64,000 nt of DNA from a virus: positions 1-64,000 of the IMG/VR virus record IMGVR_UViG_3300042691_040495. One strand, given 5' to 3'. The notes beneath the pieces are model-generated. The model saw only the letters and a list, made by a program, of their open reading frames with translations. It searched no databases and was not told the origin of the DNA. Position numbers and translations under genes: made by a program. Below are positions 17,297-26,159 of this stretch, piece after piece. Positions within the stretch are counted from its first letter, which is position 1. Every line of letters begins with the position of its first letter.

Positions 17297-18071
17297 TTAT
17301 ATAGAATTGAATAAATTATCACATCTTCATGATGAAGAAAATATCTTTTTTTGTAAAACAGATTATATCTTAGAAGATTTCAAAAAAATACAAAAAATAA
17401 ACCATTCAGTAATATTAATTACAGGTAATTCTGATTATGCAATTACTGATGAGATAATATCTTTAGCTCCTGATAATATTGTTGCATGGTATGCACAAAA
17501 CGCAGTATCTAATTCCAAAATTCTGCATCCCTTGCCGATAGGACTAGAAAATAAACTACCGTCAGTCAGACAAGGCCACGGTATAGGATATTTTGACAGA
17601 GCATCTGAAAAAGAAAATTTGCTTAATAAAAATGATATATCTAATTTGGGTACTAAATTTATTTATGCTAATTTTAATCTTAATACTAACTATAATTATA
17701 GATCAATAGTTAAACAATATTGCATTCAATCATCTTTTATTGATTGGCAAGAACCTCATTTAACCTTAGCAGATTTTTTTAACACAATACAAGATTATCA
17801 GATGGTAGTTTGCCCAATAGGAAACGGAATAGATACACATCGATTATGGGAAGTCTTATATAGTAATAGAGTTCCTATTACCATAATTCCTGGAGACTTC
17901 AAAATATATCAACTATATAAAAAATTACCAATAATTCTATTACAAGATATTAATCAATTACTTGATAAAAATTTTATAATACAAGAATATGATAGATGTT
18001 TATCTATGGTTTGGGACAAATCATTATTAGATATAAATTCATGGATTAAAATTATTCAAAATAAAGATTAA
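17283..18071 (+). CDS. Exostosin-like glycosyltransferase
   Basis: 262 aa. The recognisable part is VVCPIGNGIDTHRLWEVLY (about residues 180-198), then VPITI and LPIILLQDINQL. This is the pattern of the exostosin/GT47-like C-terminal domain, in which a PxGxGxDxxRxWE loop binds the nucleotide sugar. The N-terminal half has weaker similarity. Located between DUF6165 and an RmlD-like gene. Confidence 0.65.
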   Translation: MKNIDYIELNKLSHLHDEENIFFCKTDYILEDFKKIQKINHSVILITGNSDYAITDEIISLAPDNIVAWYAQNAVSNSKILHPLPIGLENKLPSVRQGHGIGYFDRASEKENLLNKNDISNLGTKFIYANFNLNTNYNYRSIVKQYCIQSSFIDWQEPHLTLADFFNTIQDYQMVVCPIGNGIDTHRLWEVLYSNRVPITIIPGDFKIYQLYKKLPIILLQDINQLLDKNFIIQEYDRCLSMVWDKSLLDINSWIKIIQNKD

Positions 18072-18074
18072 TAT

Positions 18075-18920
18075 ATGAGTAAAAAAATACTAATATTAGG
18101 CAATGGTTTTATTGGTAAAAATCTATATACGTATTTTATTTCTAAATATAATACAACTATTACTAGTAAAAAAGATATAGACATCACCAATATTGAGTCT
18201 GTAAAATATTATCTAAATAATAAAAATTTTGACTATGTTATTTATGCCATAGGAATAAAAGATATTACAGAATGTGAAAAATATCCTGATAAAGCATATT
18301 CTATTAACTCTAATGGCGTTGCTAATGTTATCAAACATTTAAATAGAACTACCAAATTTATTTATATATCTACAGATTATGTATTCGATGGTAATATTGG
18401 TGGATATTCAGAAAATTCCATATCTTTACCATCAACAGCTTATGGACAATCAAAACTTGTAGGCGAACAATACGCACTTCAGCACAATAATTCTATTGTA
18501 GTCAGAACATCCGGCGTATATGGAGAAAATTGTCTTTGGCTTAAAAATTTATTAATTTCTCTATCAGAAAAGAAAGAAACTGTGTGTTTTTCTGATGTAT
18601 ACAACACTCCAACATATGCTATCAATTTGGCAGAAATGATTGACGATATTATTAATACTACTTTTCTAGGAGTTATCCATTTAAGTGGAAACACAAGAAA
18701 TAATAGATATGAACTATATTCGTCTGTGGCTACTATATTTGAGAGAGATCGTTCTCTTTTATCTAGCGGAATATCAAATGGTAAATTCCCTAAAGATATT
18801 TCATTAAATAATAGTTTATATAAACAAATAACTAAAAAAATACCAGATACTGTAATTAATGGACTTACAAGACTAAAAAATGAACATCAACATATTGATC
18901 CCATCAACATCGTCAATTAA
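18075..18920 (+). CDS. RmlD-like NAD(P)-dependent sugar reductase/epimerase
   Basis: 281 aa, SDR extended family. Rossmann motif LILGNGFIGKNL (GxGxxG) at residues 6-17; catalytic region FIYISTDYVFDG with Tyr-x3-Lys in TAYGQSKLVGEQ; then VVRTSGVYG. This is the dTDP-4-dehydrorhamnose reductase pattern. With the RmlC-like gene at 21833 it implies synthesis of a deoxysugar nucleotide; RmlA and RmlB are not in the window and may be host-supplied. Confidence 0.82.
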   Translation: MSKKILILGNGFIGKNLYTYFISKYNTTITSKKDIDITNIESVKYYLNNKNFDYVIYAIGIKDITECEKYPDKAYSINSNGVANVIKHLNRTTKFIYISTDYVFDGNIGGYSENSISLPSTAYGQSKLVGEQYALQHNNSIVVRTSGVYGENCLWLKNLLISLSEKKETVCFSDVYNTPTYAINLAEMIDDIINTTFLGVIHLSGNTRNNRYELYSSVATIFERDRSLLSSGISNGKFPKDISLNNSLYKQITKKIPDTVINGLTRLKNEHQHIDPINIVN

Positions 18921-19773
18921 TACCGTAAATAATGGAGCAAACGTTCAAGGTGACGAACTAGTTGCTCGATCATGGGCAAAATATTTGCAACAAGACACAA
19001 GAGTTTCTAGCGTTGATATCAATGGATTTGGCATATATGATGTTTCTATATCCTTTAGTCCATTAGTAAATCACCAAATGGTAGGATACAAAATATTATA
19101 TCTACAAAATGTTTTTCCGAAGCCCGCTTGGCCGGGTACTATTGAAGTGTATCATAAAATAAAACATAAATATGACAACTTTATATTTCCATCTGAAGGA
19201 TTGATGAATAACTGTGGTGAAGGACTTGTGTGTCAATTCGCTGTTGATCCTGATTTATTTTTTCCTAAACCTATAGATAATAATTTATCTCATAATTTAT
19301 GTTTTGTAGGTAATAATATTAGAGATCAACAAACATCAGAAAAATATTTATTATGCGCTAAAGATAAAGGATTGACCATATATGGTAATCCAGCAGGATG
19401 GAACTCTCCATTATGCAAAGGCAAAATAAGCATAGATGATGAAGCCACCCTGTATTCTTCTTCAAAAATATGTTTAAACGCTCACCTTACCGAACACCTA
19501 GATTATGGTTCGTATAATTTTCGTATCTTCAATATTTTAGCATGTAAAGGATTTATTATTTCTGATAGATCTCAATTTCTGGAAACAGAATTTAAAAATT
19601 GTATGGAATTTACAGATGGAAATGATGATCTTCTTTCAAAGATTGATTATTATCTAAATCATCCAGAAGAGACGAATAAATACAGAGAATATGGATATAA
19701 TCATGTTTTATCTAAACATACTTTCAAACACAGAATGTCAGATCTGTTAAACTGGCTAGGAACAAAATTATGA
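18880..19773 (+). CDS. CgeB-like glycosyltransferase (GT-B, Glycos_transf_1_3 type)
   Basis: 297 aa. GLTIYGNPAGW and LYSSSKICLNAHLTEH, followed by GSYNFRIFNILACKGFIIS, match the C-terminal donor domain of CgeB-like transferases (N-x-R-x-F/Y-E-xxACGG pattern). The N-terminal domain is reduced. The ATG at 18880 overlaps the RmlD-like gene by 41 nt, an unusually long overlap here; a later start would remove the first strand. Confidence 0.75.
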   Translation: MNINILIPSTSSINTVNNGANVQGDELVARSWAKYLQQDTRVSSVDINGFGIYDVSISFSPLVNHQMVGYKILYLQNVFPKPAWPGTIEVYHKIKHKYDNFIFPSEGLMNNCGEGLVCQFAVDPDLFFPKPIDNNLSHNLCFVGNNIRDQQTSEKYLLCAKDKGLTIYGNPAGWNSPLCKGKISIDDEATLYSSSKICLNAHLTEHLDYGSYNFRIFNILACKGFIISDRSQFLETEFKNCMEFTDGNDDLLSKIDYYLNHPEETNKYREYGYNHVLSKHTFKHRMSDLLNWLGTKL

Positions 19774-21149
19774 AAATACTATTTGCAAATATACCAAATG
19801 TAAAATATGTTAATGGACAGATCCACACTGGACCAAATGCCGGATCACGATGGCCTTGGACCAATCCCGGAGGACATTTTCATGGATATGCTCCTTTCCC
19901 CTTTTGGTTAGGATATGCTGCAAAATATGTGCAACATCATGGTTTTGAAACGTATTTTTATGATGGTGTTGCATTAAAACATTCTGATTTAGAAGTTACC
20001 AAAAAAGTTATTTATGACTTAAAACCAGATATAATTTTTTATGATATATCTACGCCAACTTTTAAACTAAACAATGATATAGCATTATGGTTTAAACAAA
20101 ATATCGGATGTCGAAATGTATATTGTGGACCCCATATGAAAACCTATGCCAATGAATGTATAGAGTTAGATCATGTTGATCATTGCATTGTTGGAGAATA
20201 CGACATACCAGCATTGGATATTTGTCAAAAATTAGACAATGCCAAAGATATCTATAGATTTGAACATCTATCAAATATAGATACTTTACCTAATGGAGAT
20301 AATTTTTTACCATATAGACCATTAGATTATATACAAAACTATTATGAACCAACAATGAACACTCCTATGATACAATTAACAGTGAGTGCTTCTCGTGGAT
20401 GTCCATTTAAATGTACATATTGTCAATGGCCAAATGTTATTAATAATGGTAAATATAGAGCACGATCAGCAGAAATGGTTATTGATGAAATACAACAAAT
20501 GAAAAACATTTTGGGAGATGATCTTCGTAGTATACTCTTTGATGATGATACATGGAATCTTGGACATAATAGAATATCTAAAATTTGTGATGGACTTAAA
20601 AATTTTAATATGCCATGGACAATGATGGGCAGAATAGATACAAGTAAGCCTGAACTATATGATAAAATGGTAGACTCTGGTTGTGTTGGAATGAGATTTG
20701 GAATCGAAACATTTAATCAGGAACTATCTGATAATGTTAAAAAACATATGAATACTAAAACCGCTTACGATAACTTAAAATACTTAGTTACTAGATTTTC
20801 AAATATGGAATTTCATTTTACTACTATGAAAAATTTTCCAGGAGAAAAAGCAGGATCATGGGAGAAAGATCAAGAAATTTTAAAAGATCTTCAAGCAATT
20901 GGTAGACAGAATAACAATACTGTTCATTGGCAAATTAGTGATTGCATACCTTTTCCTGGAACAGAATTGTGGGAAGAATTAGTAGAACTTGGACATGGAG
21001 ATACTTTGAAGAATTTTAGTTTATATGATGGTAGTCCAGAACATAATGGAGCATTGGAAAAAACTGTTGGTTGGTTAGGAGAAAATTATAAACCAAAATA
21101 TTCAGAATATTCCAAAGATGGAACTCCAACAAACTTTCCTAAGGAATAA
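19770..21149 (+). CDS. B12-binding-type radical SAM protein
   Basis: 459 aa. Residues 1-150 form a Rossmann-like domain resembling cobalamin-binding domains. ASRGCPFKCTYCQWP (about residues 205-219) carries the CxxxCxxC cluster motif, and SILFDDDTWNL plus GMRFGIETFNQ are the usual radical SAM strand motifs. BchE/HpnJ-type enzymes of this class do methylation or rearrangement. The DxHxxG cobalamin motif is not obvious, so B12 dependence is likely but unproven. In this cluster it probably modifies a sugar or lipid. Confidence 0.85.
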   Translation: MKILFANIPNVKYVNGQIHTGPNAGSRWPWTNPGGHFHGYAPFPFWLGYAAKYVQHHGFETYFYDGVALKHSDLEVTKKVIYDLKPDIIFYDISTPTFKLNNDIALWFKQNIGCRNVYCGPHMKTYANECIELDHVDHCIVGEYDIPALDICQKLDNAKDIYRFEHLSNIDTLPNGDNFLPYRPLDYIQNYYEPTMNTPMIQLTVSASRGCPFKCTYCQWPNVINNGKYRARSAEMVIDEIQQMKNILGDDLRSILFDDDTWNLGHNRISKICDGLKNFNMPWTMMGRIDTSKPELYDKMVDSGCVGMRFGIETFNQELSDNVKKHMNTKTAYDNLKYLVTRFSNMEFHFTTMKNFPGEKAGSWEKDQEILKDLQAIGRQNNNTVHWQISDCIPFPGTELWEELVELGHGDTLKNFSLYDGSPEHNGALEKTVGWLGENYKPKYSEYSKDGTPTNFPKE

Positions 21150-21154
21150 TTATA

Positions 21155-21250
21155 ATGCTAGCATTAACAATGCAACAAAGTGCTGAGTGGATAGAATCTA
21201 TCATATTACAAAGGAATAAAAAATATGTTAACTACAGAAGATATAAATAA
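21155..21250 (+). CDS. Possible 31-aa peptide
   Basis: ATG at 21155 preceded by AAGGAA with 8-nt spacing; ends in the 5' part of the next gene. The sequence MLALTMQQSAEWIESIILQR continues for 11 basic/aromatic residues. Could be a real short peptide, a leader peptide coupling translation to the methyltransferase, or chance. Confidence 0.3.
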   Translation: MLALTMQQSAEWIESIILQRNKKYVNYRRYK

Positions 21251-21836
21251 TGTATGCATAGGATGGTCAAATAACTCTCATGTTCAATTTTTTACAAAAA
21301 TCTTATCTGATCCAAGAATTAATAATATTTGTATTTGTGGAGTTTATTATGGTAGAGATATTGCTTATATAAAAAATATTAATAATTATCTCTATAATAG
21401 AAATATAAAAATAACAGGCATAGATTTATTTTCTGATGATCCAGGAGCAGACTGGGAAGAACATAAAAAAAATATGACATGGGAAGAATTTTGTGGTATG
21501 CCCAGCCCAACAAAAGAAAAAGCTGAAAATAATTTAAAAAAATTAAACCTATTTGATAACAATATTACATTAATTAAAAATAAAGATTCAGATTTCTTAG
21601 AACAGACTAATGAGCAATTTGATTTTATCTATTTAGATACTGCTCACGACTACAATACTGTTAAAGTATCTATAGATAAAGGTATAAATAAATTGAATAA
21701 TTTTGGCATCATTGGTGGCGATGATTTTGCAGATTCTTCTACATGGGGTGTTAAAAGCGCAGTTGAAAAATCTTTTTATAAATATGAATTAATTGGTTCT
21801 TGTTGGTATACAAATTTTAGAGATTATATTAAATGA
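21225..21836 (+). CDS. SAM methyltransferase, Methyltransf_24-like
   Basis: 203 aa, with AAAGGAA upstream of the ATG. ICICGVYYGRDIAYI stands where motif I is expected, with a degenerate glycine pattern, followed by KITGIDLFSDD and a clear FDFIYLDTAHDYNTV with the D-x-A/D-H-x-Y signature of Methyltransf_24-type sugar O-methyltransferases. A later IIGGDDF strand fits. Stop overlaps the RmlC-like start. Confidence 0.7.
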   Translation: MLTTEDINNVCIGWSNNSHVQFFTKILSDPRINNICICGVYYGRDIAYIKNINNYLYNRNIKITGIDLFSDDPGADWEEHKKNMTWEEFCGMPSPTKEKAENNLKKLNLFDNNITLIKNKDSDFLEQTNEQFDFIYLDTAHDYNTVKVSIDKGINKLNNFGIIGGDDFADSSTWGVKSAVEKSFYKYELIGSCWYTNFRDYIK

Positions 21837-22357
21837 ATCATATATTTATTCATGATAAATTAATTTCTGAAATAATATTAATCAAAACTCAAATTTATGA
21901 GGATCATAGAGGAACACTTTATGAGACTTATAATAAAGAACTATTTATTAAAAATGGCATACCAGAAATAGTACAAGAAAAATGTTCACATTCTGAATAT
22001 AAAGTATTAAGAGGATTACACTATCAAAAAGATCCTTACGGACAAGGCAAAATAATTAGATGTAATAGAGGTAAAATTCTTGATGTCGCTGTTGATATTA
22101 GAGAAAACTCAACAACATACAAACAATGGGTTTCTTATGAATTATCAGAATCTAATAAAGATATGATATATATACCACCAGGATTTGCTCATGGAATTCT
22201 AGTATTAAGTGAAGAAGGTGCTGACTTTACTTATTTTACAACCCAAAAACACTATCCAGAATATGAAGTTATATTACAATACAACGACCCCTCAATAAAT
22301 ATTGACTGGCCAATTAAAGATGTAATTCTATCGAATAAGGACAAGGGAAATAAATGA
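21833..22357 (+). CDS. RmlC-like dTDP-4-dehydrorhamnose 3,5-epimerase
   Basis: 174 aa, typical length. EDHRGTLYE near residue 24, KVLRGLHYQ with the catalytic His, ILDVAVDIR and IYIPPGFAHGILVLSE are the core cupin motifs of RmlC. The enzyme epimerises C3 and C5 of dTDP-4-keto-6-deoxyglucose before RmlD reduction. Together with the RmlD-like gene 3 kb upstream it supports production of a rhamnose-type deoxysugar. Confidence 0.9.
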   Translation: MNHIFIHDKLISEIILIKTQIYEDHRGTLYETYNKELFIKNGIPEIVQEKCSHSEYKVLRGLHYQKDPYGQGKIIRCNRGKILDVAVDIRENSTTYKQWVSYELSESNKDMIYIPPGFAHGILVLSEEGADFTYFTTQKHYPEYEVILQYNDPSINIDWPIKDVILSNKDKGNK

Positions 22358-23097
22358 AAAATTATAGATGTTCTTCTTTTTGTTCGCTATATAAAGGAGA
22401 AAAATTTGTTAAAGGATACATAGAAGACATGTTGAAACAGTCTATCTTTAATGATATTGAATTTATTTTTTTGGACTGCGCTTCTCCAGAAAATGAGAAA
22501 AACTTTATTATCCCATTAACAGAGCAATATTCAAACATTAAATATCATAGACTAGATAATGATCCTGGTTTATATGCGGCATGGAACATAGCAATTCGCA
22601 TGTGCTCGTCAGATATTATTGGAAATTGGAATATTGATGATAGAAAAAATGTAAATAGTTTTGAAATACTGGTAAAATCTTTTGAAAGAGATCCAGAACT
22701 GGATCTAGTATATGGACTTACTTATGTATCTACCATAGCTAATGAAAGATACGAAGATAATAACTATTCTAATATTTATCCTTGCTTACCACACTCTTTA
22801 AAAAATCTATTACTTAATAACAGTCCTCACTGTATGCCTTTGTGGAAAAAGAATTTACATGATAGATTTGGATACTTTGATGAATCGTATAAGACAGCTT
22901 CTGATGGAGATATGTGGTTGCGTTCATGCGTCGGAGGTGCTAAGATATCTTTGGTCAACCATCCGGTGGGTTTGTACTACCATAACCCACAAGGTAGATC
23001 AACAGATCAAAAAACACTACTAGAAATGGTAGCTGAAGTTCAAGAGATGAGAAAAAAGTATATGTCTTATTTAAATTTGGAGAACTCTAATGGATAG
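22354..23097 (+). CDS. Family 2 glycosyltransferase
   Basis: 247 aa. FCSLYKGEKFVKGYIEDML and EFIFLDCASPENE open the GT-A fold; GLYAAWNIAIRMCSSDIIG and NIDDRKN supply the donor site; later SDGDMWLRSCVGGAKI stands in the ED-x-W-like acceptor loop. Inverting GT2 chemistry is expected. Overlaps its neighbours on both sides by a few bases. Confidence 0.85.
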   Translation: MKNYRCSSFCSLYKGEKFVKGYIEDMLKQSIFNDIEFIFLDCASPENEKNFIIPLTEQYSNIKYHRLDNDPGLYAAWNIAIRMCSSDIIGNWNIDDRKNVNSFEILVKSFERDPELDLVYGLTYVSTIANERYEDNNYSNIYPCLPHSLKNLLLNNSPHCMPLWKKNLHDRFGYFDESYKTASDGDMWLRSCVGGAKISLVNHPVGLYYHNPQGRSTDQKTLLEMVAEVQEMRKKYMSYLNLENSNG

Positions 23098-23233
23098 TTT
23101 TATTGTGATATGTTTGGTAATATCAATACTTGGAGGATCTATTTCTGGAATGACAGAAATATACAGAGAACGAGGAATCAAAACCCAATCCTCAAAAAAT
23201 ATTTTTACCTTCTTATTCTGTGACAAATATTAA
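23090..23233 (+). CDS. Small single-span membrane protein
   Basis: 47 aa: ATG 23090, stop 23231-23233, which shares its last base with the next ATG (TAATG). Residues 4-20 (FIVICLVISILGGSISG) are a transmembrane segment, then a charged stretch and a Phe-rich tail. It fills what otherwise looks like a gap between two genes. Function unknown. Confidence 0.6.
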   Translation: MDSFIVICLVISILGGSISGMTEIYRERGIKTQSSKNIFTFLFCDKY

Positions 23234-23763
23234 TGGAAAGACTGAAGAATCAGAGAGTCTATTTAGCAGGAGCCATGGACAGAGTTCCTGATCGGGGATC
23301 AACATGGAGAGACAATATAACCCCATTTCTTAATGATCTCGGTATTGTTGTATTTAATCCTATAAGTAAACCCACAGATATAGGATTAGAAGATAAAGAT
23401 ACTCATGCTATCAAAACTAAACTGAAAGAAAAAGGAAGATACGATGAACTAACATCAATGATGAAAACCATAAGATCTGTTGATCTAAGATTGGTTGATA
23501 TCAGTGATTTTTTAATAGTTAATCTGGATCTAAATACTCATCCGTGTGGAACTTTGGAAGAAATATTTTGGGCAAATCGTCAAAAAAAACCAATAATTAT
23601 ACATATGGTTCAAGGAAAAGGCCATACTCCAGATTGGTTATTTGGAACAATACCTCATCAAATGATATTCTCCACATGGGAGGAAATAAAAGCATACTTG
23701 AATCATATTAACTCATCAGAAAATATAGATTCTTATAAAAGATGGTATTTTTTTTCGGTGTAA
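23233..23763 (+). CDS. Nucleoside 2-deoxyribosyltransferase-like protein
   Basis: 176 aa. RVYLAGAMDRVPD at residues 8-20, STWRDNITPFL, VVFNP and, centrally, RLVDISDFLIVNLD with HPCGTLEEIFWA. These correspond to the first-strand loop, the Asp cluster and the catalytic-Glu helix (GTxxE) of the PF15891-type family. Classical members exchange bases on deoxynucleosides; relatives hydrolyse nucleotides or NAD-type substrates. It precedes GMP reductase, consistent with purine remodelling. Confidence 0.7.
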   Translation: MERLKNQRVYLAGAMDRVPDRGSTWRDNITPFLNDLGIVVFNPISKPTDIGLEDKDTHAIKTKLKEKGRYDELTSMMKTIRSVDLRLVDISDFLIVNLDLNTHPCGTLEEIFWANRQKKPIIIHMVQGKGHTPDWLFGTIPHQMIFSTWEEIKAYLNHINSSENIDSYKRWYFFSV

Positions 23764-23764
23764 G

Positions 23765-23968
23765 ATGCCTAAATATTATATCAAATCTGGTCAAATTAAA
23801 TTTATAGTAGATTGTACAGACCATATTTGCGCCATTCTTGCTGCGCTCACTCACTATAAAGGAAAAGGGGTTTTAACCGGACCCAAAATCTGTGTTAGCG
23901 AACAAGGTTTTGAAGATTTCAGAAAATGGAAATGTTATGATACTGATAAGTATTTGAAAGAAATATGA
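23765..23968 (+). CDS. Hypothetical 67-aa protein
   Basis: MPKYYIKSGQIKFIVDC, then CAILAALTHYKGKG and KICVSEQGF: the look of a small alpha/beta phage protein. Sits one base after the deoxyribosyltransferase-like gene and one base before GMP reductase. No function assigned. Confidence 0.6.
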   Translation: MPKYYIKSGQIKFIVDCTDHICAILAALTHYKGKGVLTGPKICVSEQGFEDFRKWKCYDTDKYLKEI

Positions 23969-23969
23969 A

Positions 23970-25094
23970 ATGCAAAAAATTATTAATGAAACTAAGTTAG
24001 ATTTTGATGATGTTCTCATACGACCCAAAAGATCAACATTAAGTAGTAGATCTGATGTATGTATTCAGCGAGAGTTTAGATTTAAATACTCGCCAAGAAA
24101 ATTATTGGCAGTACCAATTATGGTAGCTAATATGGATACTGTTGGCACTTTTGGTATGGCTAAATCACTAGTCAAGCAAAATGCTATCACATGCTTACAC
24201 AAGCACTATTTACCATATGAATATATTGATTTTTATAGCGATCCCAATATTCCTAATAAAGACCTAGTTTTCTATTCCATAGGAACTGGACAGAAAGATC
24301 TAGAAAAACTCTCTTATGTTCACAATCATCTTACAGAAGGTAAACATTGTCCAGGCCCAAATATATGTTTAGATATTGCGAATGGATATACTGAACAATT
24401 TGTAAAAACAGCAGCTCATATCAGAAAACTATTTCCAGAATCTGTTTTAATGGCTGGAAATGTTGTTACTCCAGAAATGACCGAAGAACTAATTATTCAT
24501 GGTCAGGTTGATATAGTTAAGGTTGGTATAGGTTCTGGTAGTGTGTGTACTACTCGTTTAAAAACTGGCGTAGGATACCCTCAATTAAGCGCCGTAATGG
24601 AATGCTCTGACGCTGCTCATGGTCTTGGTGGACATATCTGTTCTGATGGAGGCTGTAAAGTAGTTGGAGACGTTTGCAAAGCATTTGGTGGTAATAGTGA
24701 TTTTGTAATGTTAGGTAGTATGTTCGCTGGAGCAGATGAGTGCGAAGGAGAATGGAAGTATGAATATCTTACTAATATGGGATTTTGGCAACCATTAGAT
24801 CCAGGATATAAATTTGATCCTCCAAAAACAAGAAAAACCACCCTCCAGTATTACGGGATGAGTAGCAAAAACGCTATGAATAAACATCACAACGGTGTTG
24901 CTAAATATAGAACCGCAGAGGGTAAATGCGTTACTGTACCATACAAAGGAACAGCAGAAGAGATACTGCAAGATATTTATGGAGGTATACGAAGCGCCTG
25001 TACTTATATAGGAGCTAACAAGATAAAAGATTTTGGCAAAAAAACAACATTTATACAAGTAAACAATACTCATAATAAGGTATATGAAAAATGA
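23970..25094 (+). CDS. guaC: GMP reductase
   Basis: 374 aa. Aligns well with bacterial GuaC along its length: KLDFDDVLIRPKRSTL at the start, VANMDTVGTF, AGNVVTPEM, GIGSGSVCTTRLKTGVGYPQ with the catalytic Cys, SDGGCKVVGDVCKAFGG, QYYGMSSKNAMNKH and GGIRSACTYIGA. No CBS domains, and the YGMSS flap is GuaC- rather than IMPDH-type. It reduces GMP to IMP with NADPH, releasing ammonia, and would let the phage move guanine nucleotides toward adenine in an AT-rich genome (inference). A short insertion is seen around residue 265. Confidence 0.93.
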   Translation: MQKIINETKLDFDDVLIRPKRSTLSSRSDVCIQREFRFKYSPRKLLAVPIMVANMDTVGTFGMAKSLVKQNAITCLHKHYLPYEYIDFYSDPNIPNKDLVFYSIGTGQKDLEKLSYVHNHLTEGKHCPGPNICLDIANGYTEQFVKTAAHIRKLFPESVLMAGNVVTPEMTEELIIHGQVDIVKVGIGSGSVCTTRLKTGVGYPQLSAVMECSDAAHGLGGHICSDGGCKVVGDVCKAFGGNSDFVMLGSMFAGADECEGEWKYEYLTNMGFWQPLDPGYKFDPPKTRKTTLQYYGMSSKNAMNKHHNGVAKYRTAEGKCVTVPYKGTAEEILQDIYGGIRSACTYIGANKIKDFGKKTTFIQVNNTHNKVYEK

Positions 25095-26149
25095 AAATAA
25101 ACTATTCTGGACCAATTAATAATACTGGGTATGGTCTAGCATCATTAAATATTCTAAAAGAATTATCAAAAATAGCTGATGTAACTTATTTTCCTATAGG
25201 TAATCCGGCCGTTAATAATCAAAACGACTACAACGCCGTTCTACCGTTGCTGCAAAAAAGAATGCAATTAGATATTAATGCACCTAATTTTAGAATATGG
25301 CATCAATTTGATTTATTAGATCATATTGGACGAGGCAAATATATTGCTTATCCATTTTTTGAATTAGATTCATTTAATGATTTTGAAAAAATTAATTTAA
25401 AAGTTCCAGATATAGTTTGTGTTAGTAGCAAATGGGGCCAGCAAGTTCTTCATAATAATGGTATAGAATCACCATCTTGCGTTGTTCCGCTAGGAGTAAA
25501 TAGAGAAATATTTAATAACAATATAAAATCCAATAGAAAAGATGATAAATATGTATTTCTGAATATAGGAAAATGGGAGGTACGTAAAGGTCACGATTTA
25601 TTATTTAATATTTTCAATACAGCATTTCCAAATGAAAAAGATGTTGAATTATGGATTTTAGCATCAGAAAAAACTAATAGCTATTCTTCAAGCGATGAGC
25701 TTACACAGTGGAAAACTATGTATGCTTCTGACAGAGTTAAACTTTTCTCTGGTTTTGAAACTCAAGAAGAAATTGCTCAATTAATAGCAAACTCTGATTG
25801 TGGATTATATCCCTCAAGAGCAGAAGGATGGAATTTGGAGTTATTGGAAACTATGAGCATGGGCAAACCAGCAATAGCAACAAATTATTCTGCGCATACA
25901 GAATTTTGTACATCTGATAATTCTTACTTGGTAGATATAGAAGAAACAGAAAAAGCTTTTGATGGAAAAGCATTTCAAGGACAGGGTAATTGGGCTAAAT
26001 TAGGTAAAAATCAAATTGATAATATTATTGATCATATGAGATTTGTTTACAAAAATAGGCTAAATGTAAATCCAAATGGAATAGAAACGGCCAAAAAGTA
26101 TTCTTGGGCAAATGCAGCAGATCAAGTTATGAGGTGTATTTCTAATTAG
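25091..26149 (+). CDS. Family 4 glycosyltransferase (GT-B)
   Basis: 352 aa. INYSGPINNTGYGLASLNIL forms the N-domain GG-like loop; the C-domain has YVFLNIGKWEVRKGHDLL, IANSDCGLYPSRAEGWNL and ELLETMSMGKPAIATNYSAH, i.e. the EGWxxxxLE donor-site motif of GT4. Last gene of the second glycan locus; overlaps guaC by 4 nt. Confidence 0.9.
   Translation: MKINYSGPINNTGYGLASLNILKELSKIADVTYFPIGNPAVNNQNDYNAVLPLLQKRMQLDINAPNFRIWHQFDLLDHIGRGKYIAYPFFELDSFNDFEKINLKVPDIVCVSSKWGQQVLHNNGIESPSCVVPLGVNREIFNNNIKSNRKDDKYVFLNIGKWEVRKGHDLLFNIFNTAFPNEKDVELWILASEKTNSYSSSDELTQWKTMYASDRVKLFSGFETQEEIAQLIANSDCGLYPSRAEGWNLELLETMSMGKPAIATNYSAHTEFCTSDNSYLVDIEETEKAFDGKAFQGQGNWAKLGKNQIDNIIDHMRFVYKNRLNVNPNGIETAKKYSWANAADQVMRCISN
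26133..26142 (+). promoter_or_regulatory. Candidate phage promoter motif GGTGTATTTC
   Basis: Copy of the GGTGTATT motif at the very 3' end of the GT4 gene, 27 nt before the ATG at 26160. Lies in codons, so weaker than intergenic copies; the AGGAGA ribosome site follows. Confidence 0.35.
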
Positions 26150-26159
26150 GAGAAAATAT

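Noticed and set aside
23970-25094. IMP dehydrogenase
   Set aside because: No CBS domains, and the YGMSS flap and overall alignment are of the GMP reductase type.
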